Positions 46,994 to 60,119 of a stretch of DNA of 64,000 bases are shown here, piece after piece; position 1 is the stretch's first letter, and each line of letters begins with the position of its first letter. The notes under the pieces were generated by a model. The model worked only from the letters and a program-made list of their open reading frames with translations. It ran no database searches and was not told the origin of the DNA. The position numbers were made by a program, and so were the translations under genes. This DNA comes from Scalesia atractyloides (Eukaryota; Streptophyta; Magnoliopsida; Asterales; Asteraceae), in contig CAMTDV010000013.1 in assembly GCA_947069175.1 (NCBI GenBank), forward strand, positions 59,154,610 through 59,218,609. Reading direction: 5' to 3'.

Positions 46994-47076
46994 TCATCAA
47001 TGCCAAGAGATTGATTCCTTTTCGGTGGCTTTTGAGACAAAACATGTAACTTGGGCAGATGTAGTAATAGCTTGGC

Positions 47077-47427
47077 TCATGTCAAGAATATACAAGTCAT
47101 TAGTTCTTGGAGCGGAAGAATCCATTCTTTGGGAATCTTGAAACCGGGTTTCAGCACATAACATCCGGCATCATCAAAATGAACTGTGAACTTCTTGTCG
47201 CAGATTTGAGAAACACTTAGAAGATTGTGATCAATTTGACGAACATAATTGATCTTGTCAAAACTAACAACACCATTGGAGAGCATTCCTTCTCCAGTGA
47301 TGTATCTACCCTTATCTCCAGCAAAAGAAGCATAAACACCTTTAATGCTTTTCACATCATAAAGGAGCCTTAAGTCGCCTGTCATGTGCCATGATGCTCC
47401 ACTGTCAACAATCCAATGACTATTCAC
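47077..47427 (-). pseudogene. pol: Aspartic protease of element A
   Basis: HWIVDSGASWHMTGD at the start holds the active-site Asp; then LLYDVKSIKGVYASFAGDKG and NLLSVSQICDKKF, standard copia protease to GAG-pre-integrase sequence. Open for 116 codons. Confidence 0.9.
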
Positions 47428-47713
47428 AGTTCCTCCTGGAACACCCTACACATCACAATACCCAATTAGTTTAGGATGGGGACCCCAAGCCTTAGTGGTC
47501 TTGGGTCGACCCTTATTATCAAGAAATGTGATTTCTATTTCTTGATGATTTGGAAACTTTGTGCCTTCCCCTGAAACATTACCGGTTTTAAGTTTCCAAG
47601 ATTGTTTTGTTCACCAGATTGGCTATTATTTACAGATTTAAATACTTCTGGTTTTATTAAACTTAATGAACTTGGTTTCCTTTCAAAAACATTTGGTTTT
47701 AATGCATTCTCAA

Positions 47714-50700
47714 TTATTTAACTTGTTTACGTCTCTGTTTTTCTTCTTGTTCCTTAATAATACGTTTGTCTTGTTTAGGTGATACAAATCGACGTTGACA
47801 AGTTGCTTCAGAAGGGGATCTTTCAACAAACTTTGGTTTTTCTGGGTTGGTACAATTTTTTATTATGTGGCCAAACTCTCCACACTTAAAACATGTTCTC
47901 CTTTCAACAAATTTAGGAGATCTTGTTTGATGATTTGATGTTGAACTTGTGGGTCTAGAGGTACTAGGTTCATCTTCACACCCATTTGTATACTGAGTGT
48001 AATTGTTTTGACTGTTCCTTTTTAAAATCTTGACTTGATTTACAAAATCAATATTAGACATGCTTTCAAAAGTCTCGATTTTATCAGTACCCATTGAACT
48101 CACAAATTTAACATTCTTCACTTTCTTCTTGTAGGGAGATCCTTTAGCCTCGACCTTTGGTTGTGATACCTTAGGTTTTTCTGCTCGCTTTTCTTGTTGT
48201 TTTTCTTTTGAAACGAATTATGGTTGTGACTTGATTGGATTCTTCTTTTCCAAAAATTTGGTTGTTGAATTTTCAAAAACTTGATCAATTGAGGTTGGAT
48301 TTACATTTTTGATTGGAAAGTCTTTGTTTGAGTAAATTTTCTTATCCCCAATCAAAGTATACAACACATTATCGTCTTCAGATGAAGATCCAGTCATCTT
48401 GACAGATTTTATAGGATCATTCTCTTGATTTGTAACTGATTTCACATTGGGTGTAGCAGAAATTTCTACTCCTTTCTTTTCATCAAGAGATTGATCATGA
48501 TCACTTTTTTCTGACTCATCATCTGATGAATCATCTTCCACTATTATAGATAAATTTAGATCAACAACAGATGATAAGTTCTCTATTTTTCTGAGGATTT
48601 TTTTTGCTTAAACCCTAATCCTGCTGCAAACTCTTCAGGATTAAGAGGTACAGATGGTTCAAAGCGTGGCATTTCCTCTTCATCAGGCAATTTGGTATAA
48701 TTGTGTTTCAATGGAGGTGGACACGATTTATACCCAATGCATTTGACATCTCCCTTCAGTTTTTGAACGTCAATGATGTGATCAAGTACATATCGGGAGT
48801 TAGAATAACTCTCCAATTTTAGCTTAATTGCATCATGTTCGCATTTGGCAATGGCTAACTCCTTTTTCGTTTCTTCAAGAATATTAATATAGTTATTAAT
48901 TTATGTTTGCTTGTTCAAAACTGTTTTGTTAATTAAGAAATGCTTTTCCTAAGAGTTTCAATTACAGATTTGAATTGCTTTTCGTTTCGAGTTAAAGCCA
49001 GATTTGCCTCTTTGCATTTTGACAGTTCAACAACTAGGCTTTGATTGTGACAGTTTATTGTTTCAAATTTCGTTTTTAATTCAGCACAGTCACTGCATAT
49101 CTTAGGAGAGTCTGATTTTACCTGACTTGTCGAACCTGCAACATTAGCCATGAAGGAAGTATGATGAGAAAAGGCTCCGTTGTATGTAAAGATTTTCTCC
49201 ATTTCTTTCGATGCAACTTCTGCTTTCCTTATTAAACCAGCCTTTTGACTTTTCAACTTTTCTGCTTCTTTCAGCAACTCATTGACCTCAGTATCCATCC
49301 TTTCCCTGACATCTGAATCAAATCCATAACCACCTACACTCGAGCTTTCCTCATCAGAACTCCCATTATACCTAGAACTATCATCATCATCATCAGAGGT
49401 GTCAATACTGTGAACATGTTTGATCCGATTGATAATCTTGGCATAACATGCAGTTCCTCCTTGATTCTCGTTTCCCAACTGAACTGACCAATCGCATCCT
49501 TCATCTGCTTGTACTACTAAAGCTCTGTTTGTGTTGTTTGAAGGCCCAGACTGGTTGGTGTTGTTTGGGTTGTTAACAGCTATTATTCTTAGTTCATTGT
49601 TAACTTGAGTTGTGTTGGATGGTTGTGATTGATTTCGAAAAGGGTTGTAATTTCCTTGTTTGCTAGGTCGAGTACATTCACGTTTGAAGTGACCTTTTTC
49701 ACCACAGTTGAAGCAAGTAACAGCATCTTTATCAAAACAATACTTTGTATCTTTCTTGCTTTCCAAACTTGTTCTTCCAGTTCTGCTCATGTAATCCTTA
49801 GCTCTTCTGACCGCACTTGTAAATGCCCATTTAATATCCATTAACTCCATCTCTCTTTGTCTATTTGTTGATAGTCCTCATTAGTCAAATTGATATTTCC
49901 AATTTGACCAGCGACTAGTCCATAGTAAGCACTAACCATGGTGTTCAGAAGTTCCATGTGTTCCCGAGCAACTTCTACACTAACCTTGGAAAGATGTGAT
50001 GTGTCGAGTCTGACAGTATTAGGATTTTAAGGCTGAAAGTTGTTACCATAGAAAGCTTGTTGTGGGACTTGAGGTGTAACAACTTGAGGTTGTCGTAGAA
50101 AGGCTTTAGGATCAAATACTTGACCATAGGTTTGAGTACTTGAGTTGGCAGATTGATCTGTTTGAACTAGTGTTGGTAGAAAGGGATTAACATTTGACAC
50201 AAACGCAGTTTAGAGTTTTGGTTGCTGAGTTGTACTAACGCCTGTGTTAATACCTTGAAAGTACATTTTAGGGTTTTGTGGAACAGAAACCCTTTTTGCT
50301 TTCCATATTTCTTCTTCATTTTTTTTCTCCAGCTTCTGAACAAATTCATAAATACTAATCACATCCAGAACGCATGTATGCTTTAGTAAGTCAATAAATT
50401 GACCCCATTTTGGTGGTAAGGCGTCAGCAAATCGCATCACAATTTCTTGTGGAGATGCTAACACTTTGTAAGAGTACATTTCACTAAGCAGATGGTAGAA
50501 ACGTGTTGTCATGTCGCTTAGTGTTTCATTCTCCATGATCATGAAACCTTCAAACTCTTTCTTTAGCAGATCATGTCTTATCTTTCTTGTTGCATCATTT
50601 CCTTCTCCTCTTACTTCCAAAGTATCCCACAAATTTTTGGTGGTCGTACAGTACACAAACTGATGATAAATATCCTTATGAAGTGCTTGTGTAAGGATAA

Positions 50701-51101
50701 CAAACGCCTTCTTCTCTAAATCATAGACCTTCTTATCGCTTTCATCTAAGTTGGCTAAGGAGGTTGGATTTGATCCTGCTTCTTCGAGAGATTCCTTGTA
50801 CAGTGTAGTAACACATGTCCATAATTTGTAGACCGAGAACGTATGTATGGAAACGACTTTTCCACGAAGGATAATCGTTCATATGGTTCAGTTTTGTGGA
50901 CGGTTATTACTTCCTGTTTCACTTTCACTTATAAGAAGAGTCTGAATGCTCTGATTTTGATTTGCTACACACGCCCATTGATTAGCAGTTATCATAGCTA
51001 TGTGTTGAGGCATTAGAGATTTAACCCATGAGGTTGCGGAGCATTGTGATGACTCTTGATTTGTTCTTGAACCACTCCCCCAAAATCAAGTTAGTACCCA
51101 T
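47714..51101 (-). pseudogene. gag: gag of element A
   Basis: The start ATG at 51101-51099 corresponds to that of B at 33099. Blocks: 50656-50210 (capsid, RKIRHDLLKKEFEGF, FADALPPKW); 49850-48933 (MELMDIKWAF, knuckle CFNCGEKGHFKREC at about 49720, acidic region, then coiled coil); 48816-48583 (YSNSRYVLDHIIDVQKL); 48541-48218 (acidic); 48121-47714 (second knuckle CFKCGEFGHIIKNC at about 47890, then a Lys/Arg/Gln-rich tail). Two CCHC knuckles separated by ~1.8 kb is a notable layout shared with B. Interrupted by several stops and frameshifts. Confidence 0.88.
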
Positions 51102-51234
51102 TATATGTTCTTGTTTATGAAAATTAAAAAGGTTTAAAGATTAATTTTTTTTAAATAACATTCTCCTTTTAATGTTAAAAACCACAAAGATTTGAAAAAA
51201 TGAAACACGAAAAACAGATCAAAGAAGCTTGTCT

Positions 51235-51410
51235 TCGCACGAATTAGTGATTCATACGAGTCATACTTCTTCGTACGAACCAGGTTGTTCGTACGAATGA
51301 CACTCTTTCGTGCGAGCAATCTATGCTTCATGCGAACAAGGTCCTTCGTGCGGATGACTTAATCTTTCGCACGAACAGTCTTGTTCTTCGTGCGGATGGG
51401 TTATTTGCAC
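51235..51410 (-). repeat. CGTACGAA/CGTGCGAA array in the leader of A
   Basis: Nine or so palindrome variants (TTCGTACGAA, TTCGTGCGAG, TTCGCACGAA) between PBS and gag. Confidence 0.78.
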
Positions 51411-51882
51411 GGATGTTTTTCTTAGAAAGTAATCTTTTTGCAAGGTTGGTTGGTGGAAATTTCCTTTTCTAACAGAGACTTGTTTTCGAAAGTGGTCAGT
51501 TGTCTACACAATTTTGGTTAAAAAGACAAACATTCCATATCAGCTTTTCAGTTAAAACAGTCAAGTCCAGAAAGTCCAGAGATTTGGTCAACCCTACAAG
51601 AATATTCCGGTGAGTTTTCCGGCAGTGTTTTACCTGAAACTATGTCCAACTTGAACTTTGATAGAAAATTTTAAGAAAAACCAAATCCTAACATGTCTCC
51701 ATGTATTCTAACAAGTTTTTTATGAAACTTTTCTAGATACAACAAGTTTTAACTAAGTTTTAAGTTGATTATCTTTCAAAAACTTAAGTTGCTTGTTATG
51801 AGTTCAAGAACACTTCCAGAAACCCTCACAACTAGCTCAGACACAACACTAAGCTGAGTTTTAAACAAGGAAGAGAGCCAAA

Positions 51883-51894
51883 GCTCTGATACCA
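51883..51894 (-). other. Primer-binding site of element A
   Basis: Minus strand TGGTATCAGAGC, two bases inside the LTR edge. Confidence 0.9.
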
Positions 51895-51896
51895 CT

Positions 51897-52671
51897 TGTA
51901 GGTCCACTTGGAGGATCAAGGTTAACCTACTTCCCTATTTATGTAACACACATACGAGTGTGGAATCCACGTAAGTATGCAAACCAAAGCAAAGTTAGAA
52001 ACACAAGATAACCAAAGATTCACTATCTTGATTAACAGAAGAGAACTAGTACAAACACATACAAACAATGTTCATACAGACCCAGGATATGCTCTGTGTT
52101 CTCTCTCGTGTGCTCTTAATGTCTCTCTCTAGTGACTCGTATCAACTATAGTGTCTCACTCTTTGATTGAGAACTGCATATCTGTTTATATAGCGCCAAC
52201 ACCTAGCGACAGTACGAAGAATGTTGCTGGTCGTACGAAACACTATAAGTCACGAAGAACATTCTCCGAAGGATGCTCGTACGAATGGCCCATGGCTCGT
52301 ACGAACATGAACTGGCTCGTACGCATCAAGCAAGATCCTGTTGAAATGAGCCACTCATATGACTAGAGAATCACTCGTACGAATGGTATATGGCTCGTAC
52401 GAGCAACATCTTGCTCGTACGAAGCATCTCTCACTCGTACTTGGAAGTGTTCTTTGGAGAACGTGCCAACAGACATGACGTACACAAGACTGAACAATAT
52501 GCACACATGCAACTGTTTTACAACATAAACAAACTAAACGTCGTACTAAGTCAAGATAGGAGGATATCATGATTTGGCCGACACGACCAAACTATACAGA
52601 CACAATAAACAAAGACCGTACAATTACAGACGTAACTAGAACAAGCGAACAAACACAAAAGTGTATCAACA
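51897..52671 (-). repeat. 5' LTR of element A, also 3' LTR of the tandem copy (775 bp)
   Basis: Nearly the same as 38999-39774. CTCGTACGAG array at 52273-52445 and TATA box at about 52193-52184. Flanked on the left by the PBS and on the right by a PPT (52682-52672). Confidence 0.92.
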
Positions 52672-53663
52672 AACTCCCCCTTGGTTGTTGCTTGGTCTTC
52701 AGTCTTCATTCCGACTTGCCACTCCCCCTAAAGATTTTCAATCCAAAGTTGATTGAGAATCCAGGTCATCAACATTTTCAGAATCATCAAACCTTTCTTG
52801 TTTCCTCTTGATTGCTACTTGAGGCAACTGGATCAGTCACGATCTGCTGTACATTAGACTCTACCACTGGAGTTGAAGCAGAAAATTTTGGTTGCGAGGA
52901 TGAGGCTGAAGCATCAGGATTACCCGGGTCTACACTATCCTGATCACGTTTTCGTTTAAACTCTTGTGCTTTACATTGTTCATTCCAAAGAATGTTCACT
53001 CGCTTTCTGCTCATTTCAAATACGTCTTTAATACCATTAAAGCCTTCAACCAATGTGGAATTTTGAGAATGATACCATTCTCTCAAGTCGTTATGCTTAG
53101 CAGTTAATGTTTTGGCAGATCGTTGTACAACCGCACTACGTTCTTTTAGCCTATTCAACTCAATCCCATGAGAGTTATCAGCTGCTCTCATCTATTGTAG
53201 CTGAGTTGCCCTTTCAGCATCAGCAGCCTTCAATCGCTCATTTTCTTTTCTTAACTACACAATCTCAGAATCTTGTTTTCTAACAGTCTCTTTCAAAGAA
53301 TTTATCTCCAACTGTTGTTTGACAACTGTGTTTCGATTAGAAGACATAAACTTCGAATGCTTGTTAATCTGGATTGCCGCAGCTTGCAACTGAGTGAACT
53401 ATAAATCCACTTTCTCATCATGTTCCATTTCAGAGAATAAATGACTGCTTCATTTTGTATTTTGTTGATGAGTTGTAGACTGGGATTGTTGAACTCAAGA
53501 AGTAGTATGTTGTGATTGAACTGGAGTATTTTCTGCCGAAGGTGTTTCAGCTGTTGTGGTATTTGAAGGTTGTGGTTCAGAGGTTATAGTGGGTTCCATG
53601 ATTACAGGTTCAATCTCCTCCGTGGTAAAGGTAGACTGGGCTTCTGCAGTTGGTTCTTGTACA
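52672..53663 (-). pseudogene. Partial second copy: PPT and C-terminal env-like ORF
   Basis: Matches 39775-40765 of element A. Open block 53191-52787 encodes the coiled-coil end (MSRKRVNILWNEQCKAQ) and is more complete than the same region in the first copy; 53719-53495 has the Thr/Pro-rich part. Homology stops at about 53663 after TTCTTGTACA, where unrelated sequence begins. Confidence 0.85.
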
Positions 53664-55312
53664 ATTACCCAATTTACCCGAAACAGCTCGTAATTTTTCA
53701 ACTTTCCAAATATTGCCAATTAAGCCATTGGTTAGTTCATAAGTTCCAACAGGTTTGTTAAACATTTATTTTGCTGGTTTGTGTTAATAACGTCGTTTTT
53801 AACACGTGTTTTTTAAAACTAATTATCCGTATTCCATAAAATTACACAATTTTTACACAACACTTTCTGATGTATATATCTCAGGAAAATTCTTTTTAGA
53901 AAATATTGAATTTATTTCTTAAATTTAATAAATTCTTTTTAAATGTCCGTTTAACCGACAAATTGGCAATTCATACCATCTGACTTCAAAAAATTCCAAA
54001 CATTTTACTTAATGGTTAATATGTGACCAGATAATCCCTATAGAAGTAGTTCATTAGCTAGCTATGGTAACTCGCTTACCGAAAATTCAACACAATGTGA
54101 TTTTTGAAACCGTATCTAAATTCAACAAATGAAGCCCGGAATTTTGTGGATCATTCTTATGTCAAGTACAACATCTCTGCAAAATTTGATGATTTATCGA
54201 ATTCGTTTAATATTTTTCCCGAATTAAAGCCATTAAACACCATAAATTTCTCTAAAAATTCTCAGAATTTTCAAAAATTACAAAATTTTTCAGGGACCTT
54301 TTTCACCATATATGATCTCCCTGTAACTTTTCAAGTGCTAATAATTCCCACGCAAAAAGTTAAGCAATAACAAAGTCTAAAACCCCCATATTCTGTTTTT
54401 TGGGTGTTATACTTTCTGTTTTTCGATCTTTTTTGCAATTTCGACAATCACTGAGGCCGAGTAAAGCTAGGTATAGTACCTACACATCATCTGTAACAAA
54501 AATATGCATTCAACATCATCAATCAAGCCTCTTCAATCATCTTTTTCAGTTAGAGTTTGTTTTGTCTGATTGTTGTCGAAAAAGCCAAAGTTTTTGTCCA
54601 TAACCACCATGTTTCCACCATAAAACCTCATGCATAACCTTGTTATTCATAAATCAAGTCTTAACAGCCCTCTAGGACAAAACCCTAAGTGTTTATGGAT
54701 TGAAACCAATTGTTTTGGTTCTAGGCATGTTTAGGTACACAAAAGAACATAAAACACATGTTTCAAGCTTCATACGTCAAAGTTTTGATTGTGCTTTACT
54801 ATGTAACAGTAGGTTTAAAGGCTGAAGAATGTTTTAGAAGTTGTTAAAGTAACTTAATGGTGAAGAAAACAATAAGAGGGGGTTATATTGCTATTGAAAT
54901 CGGGTGCCCCCATGTGGCACCTTTGACTAAGTCAAACTCAATTTTGATGCACTTGGATAAACTAATTTGATTTTTAATATATAGATTCATTATCGGGTCT
55001 TAAACGCTCCCATGGTTTGCCAAACGAGCGCAAAACAATGCGTTTTTTGCGTGGTTTTTTGCCTTAAAGAAACAAACCCAACGATAACGAAAACCCGAAC
55101 GCTTTCATGTATTTTCTTGAAATACATTATAATAATGTTCTATAACTGTTTTTACTCTTGACTGATGGTACAATGCATTTTTAGTTAATACCATACGCGT
55201 TAAAACCCAAGGCGTTTCGTTAACCAAAAACTACTTCGTTTAATGTGTTTGCTAACTGATAAGGCATCAACGACCCTATGTTATAGTCTGTAGATCATGT
55301 CTATGTAATTCC
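53664..55312 (-). repeat. Probable gypsy LTR segment, minus strand
   Basis: AT-rich and non-coding; on the minus strand it has features common in long plant gypsy LTRs (ACGAGCTGTTTCGGGTAAA, GCTCATTTGG-type linkers, AACGCTCCCATGG region near 55000). It may be the missing 5' part of the LTR at 38092-38998. No defined ends. Confidence 0.35.
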
Positions 55313-56524
55313 TGTAACATCTCACATTTTCGTATTTCTATTTACGGAAAGTTTGTAGTGACATTCTATATTTTAGTAACTTGTGTATATCCTTTCCCAA
55401 TCTTGTAATCCGAAACTTTGATCATAATTGGATTTCACTTTTATACATATATGTATGTGTTACATACATACTTGTGTTATACACAATTAATTATTGAATA
55501 CGTGTTTATACGTGAAACTAAGACTTGAAATACTTTGGAAATATCAATCATACATGCATCATACTTATATTATAGTTGGATACACTTTGAATACCTAAAA
55601 CAAGCTAAAATATAAGAAAACGACATAAAATAACCTAAAAACCAAGAGAAGGGGATGAAATTGGACAAATGAAAAAAATTGAGAAACATAACCTCGTCGC
55701 GCCACACGACGAGAGCATGTTGTGATGTTGCGTGATGCAACCAGGCCCAATCTGCAACAGGTATTTTAAACCAACCGAAGTTCACCTTTTTCCACCTCCG
55801 TTTTCCTCCAATCACCTTTTAACCTTCTCTAAACCCAAACCCTAATTTTCCCTTATAAAACCAAGCCTCCTTTAACATATTTTCACTTTCCCTAACTTCA
55901 TATCACACTCAAACACTCAAAAATATCAAGAAATTCTGTAAGTTGGGCTGAAAGTTCCAAGTGTTTAAGTGAGCTTTAACTCACTTCCTTTCTTGTTTTC
56001 TTCTTCCATTCCACTTGGACGACCTATAGGAGAGTTTCCACAAGTCTACCATGATAAACTAAGTTGGAACATCACCATATTTGAGGTCTAATGTTAGGTT
56101 TAATTTTTGTTTTTATAAGACTTTTACCTCCTACAACTTTTGCTTATCTTTCTTGGATGAACATGAACCAAACATTTTCCCCCAACAAATTTACATGTTG
56201 AGGGGCTTGAGTTGAGGTATCATTCTAGAAAGTTTGAGATGGAAACACTTCCAATCTAATCAACATAAGCCACTAAGTAAATTTGCTAGTAACAAAGTGT
56301 CCAAAGTACATTGATCTCCAAGCATTTGCCAGGATTGGAACACACTAGTCTAGTTTGAGCTCACTTGTTGGTGGATTAGAGATTTTTATATTTAATCTTA
56401 CATGACCAACCCAAATCATCAACTAAGTTGATGATTTTGTGCGTTGGTGAATCCTTACAATAAGGATAAATGGATGGAATTCACCCTACCTCAAGGCATG
56501 ACCATATACGACTTGGATTAAATA

Positions 56525-56568
<44 letters not shown>

Positions 56569-57493
56569 CACACCTTAGAACCGAATCATAACACCAACCA
56601 AACTTATGATTGAATGTTATGTGTTGTGGTAATCTTCATCTTGGTATAAGTTCCTCAAACTATGGATTCTACTAGATGAATCGGTACCCATGGAAACATC
56701 ACCAACCTAGTGTCCATATGAATGCTTTTAGACAAAGTGTATTTTCTTGCAATATATATACTTTCATACTACATAGAACCCTTAATCTTACTCAATACCG
56801 AGCTCCATAACACACACGCCTCGTTTATCCTTATAGGATAACCTCGGCATTCCCGAATTCTCAAGACTCTTCACTCACGTCTTTGGAAGCTTTTGCAAAC
56901 CATGAGTATACATGACCCACCTTTTTACTTTAAGTACACTTTTGAGGTGCAATATATATACATATCAAAATCCATACATACATGCTTAATACGTTATACA
57001 CTAGGATACTTGAATACAAGAAGCCTTTCTGACACGAATACCTATCATTAACTTTATGAGCCAACCTTAAAATGTATACGCTATAGGCGTAGCACACCGC
57101 CCGCTTGATGGGTCATTGTTAAGTATTCAATCTTTAACGGTCTTGTTATTTTGATGACGAGATTACGCTATGGAATATTTGGGCTGACATGTATGTGATG
57201 CATGCTAGTTCAGGTTAAGATATGCCTAAGTATACGTCTTTGCCATTTGGATTTTGTTAAATTTTTATACATATGCTACTACATCAAACTTGTATGCTTA
57301 CCAATACTTTAAATTTACGTTTTGTCGTTTAAATGTTATATTTCAATTTTGTATTTGCTTCCAAAACATGTATCTTTGACTTAAAAATGAAATGATATTT
57401 ACTTTTTAAATTATTATCACAATTAGTGGTTGTGATGTCTCTTGCAATCTCGTTATCGTCTCACTCCGATGTTTCCCGCCATTGGTGTGAAAA
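55313..57493 (+). repeat. Probable solo gypsy LTR, plus strand
   Basis: Starts TGTAACATCTCACATTTTCG, has CGTCGCGCCACACGACGAG (55695-55713), a TATAAAA box at about 55853, and ends near TTTCCCGCCATTGGTGTGA, close to the GGTGTGACA expected. Flanks ATTCC and ATTAT do not match, so the ends are old or misplaced. No interior or second LTR in the window. Confidence 0.5.
56528..56562. repeat. (TA)n microsatellite
   Basis: About 17 uninterrupted AT repeats. Confidence 0.95.
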
Positions 57494-58354
57494 TTATGTG
57501 CCTCTAGAATTGTTTACGGCACGTCCATTCGTGTTTAATAGTTAATGCACTGTTAACCGGAAATCCTTTCGTTTAACCTGTTTTCTATATATTGAGGCCC
57601 CAATATCACCCTAATAACTATTATTGTTCATATGTTAACCATAACATGCCTTCGGATTCATCCGAGACATGATCAATATTGTTTCATAAATCATGTAAGC
57701 CGTGCGTATTGACTAGGGTTTACCTGGTTTGCTACTATTATCACATTATCGCATTGACATATATTTTCATTCTACCTTTGTAAATAATTTTCATATGAAC
57801 TTTATCATAGACTAGTGGTCAAACATTGTCTATGAATTGCACTGGCACATTAGATGACAACACTCTAATCGACCACTATACATTTTCAAGATTGTTCTTT
57901 CAATGAAAAAAAAGTTATAAACAAGGGAAGAAAACTTTTTAGAACAATGTAATGTAACGTCAAAACTCGTAGCCGGGTGTAGTTAATGTTCTTTTCTTGT
58001 GGTTTAAGGTTCTATTTTCATGGTGAATATTAGTGTAGATTTATGTATATGAGTTACACATTATAAATAGAAAAAAAACTATGCAAGACTAGAACAAATT
58101 ATTTTATAATTTAGTTATATATTAAATCTGATGAAGGATGCAATCCAATCTGATAGTAGAACATTCAGTTTTAGAAAGAAAAAGGCATCACGATTACATA
58201 AACATCACCTCTCAAATAGACGATTACATAAGCATCACCTCTTAAATAGCCCAGCAGAGCAACTGATAGTTGACTCAAGTCCAATTGATTTTGATATGTG
58301 TGACTGCGTACAGAAAGCGATCGAAACTAATCTCACATGACTTTTACTTGTGCC
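57494..58354. other. AT-rich segment with a short unassigned ORF
   Basis: No element recognised. An ORF at 58131-58340 (69 codons) contains a tandem 30-bp duplication (58192-58251, coding RLHKHHLSN/RLHKHHLLN) and ends SPIDFDMCDCVQKAIE. I recognise no family; it could be a chance ORF or a captured exon. Confidence 0.3.
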
Positions 58355-58650
58355 AATTATCTCTGCATTAAGTGGTGGAAGGTTTGCAATTTTTATTTTT
58401 TTTTAAGATACATGTTCAAAATTCACTTAGTGTAAAGTGAGGCACTAATGGGTAATAATATGAGACCTAGGAAAACTTGGGTTCGATCCTTGAGTCAAAC
58501 GGGTTTTACCGGTAATTTCACCGCCGTGCCTACTGACGAGTGAGTTACCAGGTTTTCCTCAAAATTGGTGATAGACTCGGGTTACTATCAGAATACTCCG
58601 TTTGAGCTAGGGGATGTCCCGAGAGTGCTCCATTTGCTGTTAAAAAAATC
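58355..58650 (+). repeat. SINE-like insertion
   Basis: Contains GGGTTCGATCC (58480-58490), close to a Pol III B box, and ends GCTGTTAAAAAAATC. CATGACTTTTACTTGTGC (about 58338) and CATGACTTTGACTTGTAC (about 58652) flank it and could be a target duplication with two changes. The A box is weak. Confidence 0.4.
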
Positions 58651-59206
58651 ATGACTTTGACTTGTACGCATCCAACGGTATTTATCATCAAACATTTATT
58701 TTACGCAATATTTGTAAAAAACAATCATAAATTCTGACTTTTATTAACTCTTATATTTGAAAACACAATAACTTTTTATGTTAAAAACCAATATAATTTT
58801 ATGACTTATATTATCTCTTATGTTTGAAAACATAATAATTTTTTTAGACGACTTCCCAATATTCATCCTTATAAATATTCTACGATTTTACAAAACTAGT
58901 TTTTAAGCCCCGCATTGCAGGGTCGTAAAACAGTGCTAAGTAGTAAGCGACACAAATAACGACCGATACCGGCAAAAATCTTAAAGCAAAACACGAATTC
59001 ATACCATCATGTGATATAAAATGCATGCTAAGAGAAACTCGAACTTATACCGCAACGTTATAAGTTAACCAATCGTCTTATAAGTTAGTTTATTTTATTA
59101 ACCAATCGGCTTTCGGTAGTTTAGTTCGCCTAGTTTAGTTAGATTGACAGTTTTTTATTCGATTAATTAAATTTTAATTAATAGTCAAAACCAAACTTAA
59201 TATATG

Positions 59207-59834
59207 CTTAGAAATATAGAAGATTGAGGTGTAAATACATGAAATGGATGTATAAATACATAAACATAAATATAATACATAAAATGGAGGTAAAAATATG
59301 AAATACTGAACGAGGTAAAAAAAAGTAGAAATATATAAAAATAGGTAATGGGTTCGTTTAAACGAGGCCACAAAAAACTAATAACCAGTTTTTGGTTAAT
59401 TTTGTTTTCAGCTAATCAAATTTCAATTAATTAGTCTTTGATTATTTTTTGTTAGGTTTCATGTGTTTTCATTCACTTAGAAGCTTTTAGTGGCATTTTT
59501 TGGCTTTTTTGGCATTTTTTGCATGCCACTAAATGGCTTTTTTTAATGTTCGGTTAAAATATTTTCTTAGAATTATAGGAAATTAAGGTGTAAATACATG
59601 AAATTGAAGTATAAATACATAAATGGAAAATATAAACACATGAAATGAGGGAATAAAATATGAAATATATGAACTAGAAATATAAAGCTAGCAATATATA
59701 AAAATATATAATCAGCTCGGTCAAACGAGGCCACAAAAAAACTAATAACCAGTTTTTGGTTAATTTGGGTTTCAGCTAATCAAATTTCAATTAATTAGTT
59801 TTGATTATTTTTTGTTAGGTTTCATGTGTTTTTA
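59207..59834. repeat. Duplicated ~267 bp block with ~359 bp offset
   Basis: 59207-59473 and 59566-59834 share GTAAATACATGAAAT, AAACGAGGCCACAAAAAA, CTAATAACCAGTTTTTGG and AGGTTTCATGTGTTTT in the same order. Non-coding. Confidence 0.75.
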
Positions 59835-60119
59835 GTTGACGATACAGTTTATTTTTCACTCCTATACACTATTAATCATGTAACAATCAATTTTTTTAAT
59901 TAAAAAAACTATAGTTATACTATATTCAAATTAAAGAGAATAAAATGCTTGTTTTTTGTTTAACATTAACATACGAAAAAGTTATGATCGTTTAAAAATC
60001 TAGGCTAGTTATTTTGAAATTAAATATTTAAATTAAATACAAAATAAATAATAATACCATTGCAGTAACTTTTTAAACTAAAATAAACAATGATAATAAA
60101 GAACACTAATTTCTTAATC

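Larger units (their letters stand above)
38999..53663 (-). mobile_element. Copia element A with a tandem partial second copy sharing an LTR
   Basis: On the minus strand: 1 kb of 3' interior (53663-52672), LTR (52671-51897), a full-length interior (51896-39775), LTR (39774-38999). The interior holds leader, gag, protease, integrase, RT, RNase H, spacer and env-like ORF. The 1 kb piece is the same 3' env-like end and PPT region as 39775-40765, so the middle LTR serves two copies. The element is Sirevirus-like. All frames have stops, but it is the best preserved copia here. Confidence 0.88.

Noticed and set aside
52672..53663. Treating this as an extension of the element A LTR
   Set aside because: It encodes the C-terminal env-like ORF and follows a PPT, as 39775-40765 does, so it is interior sequence of a tandem copy.
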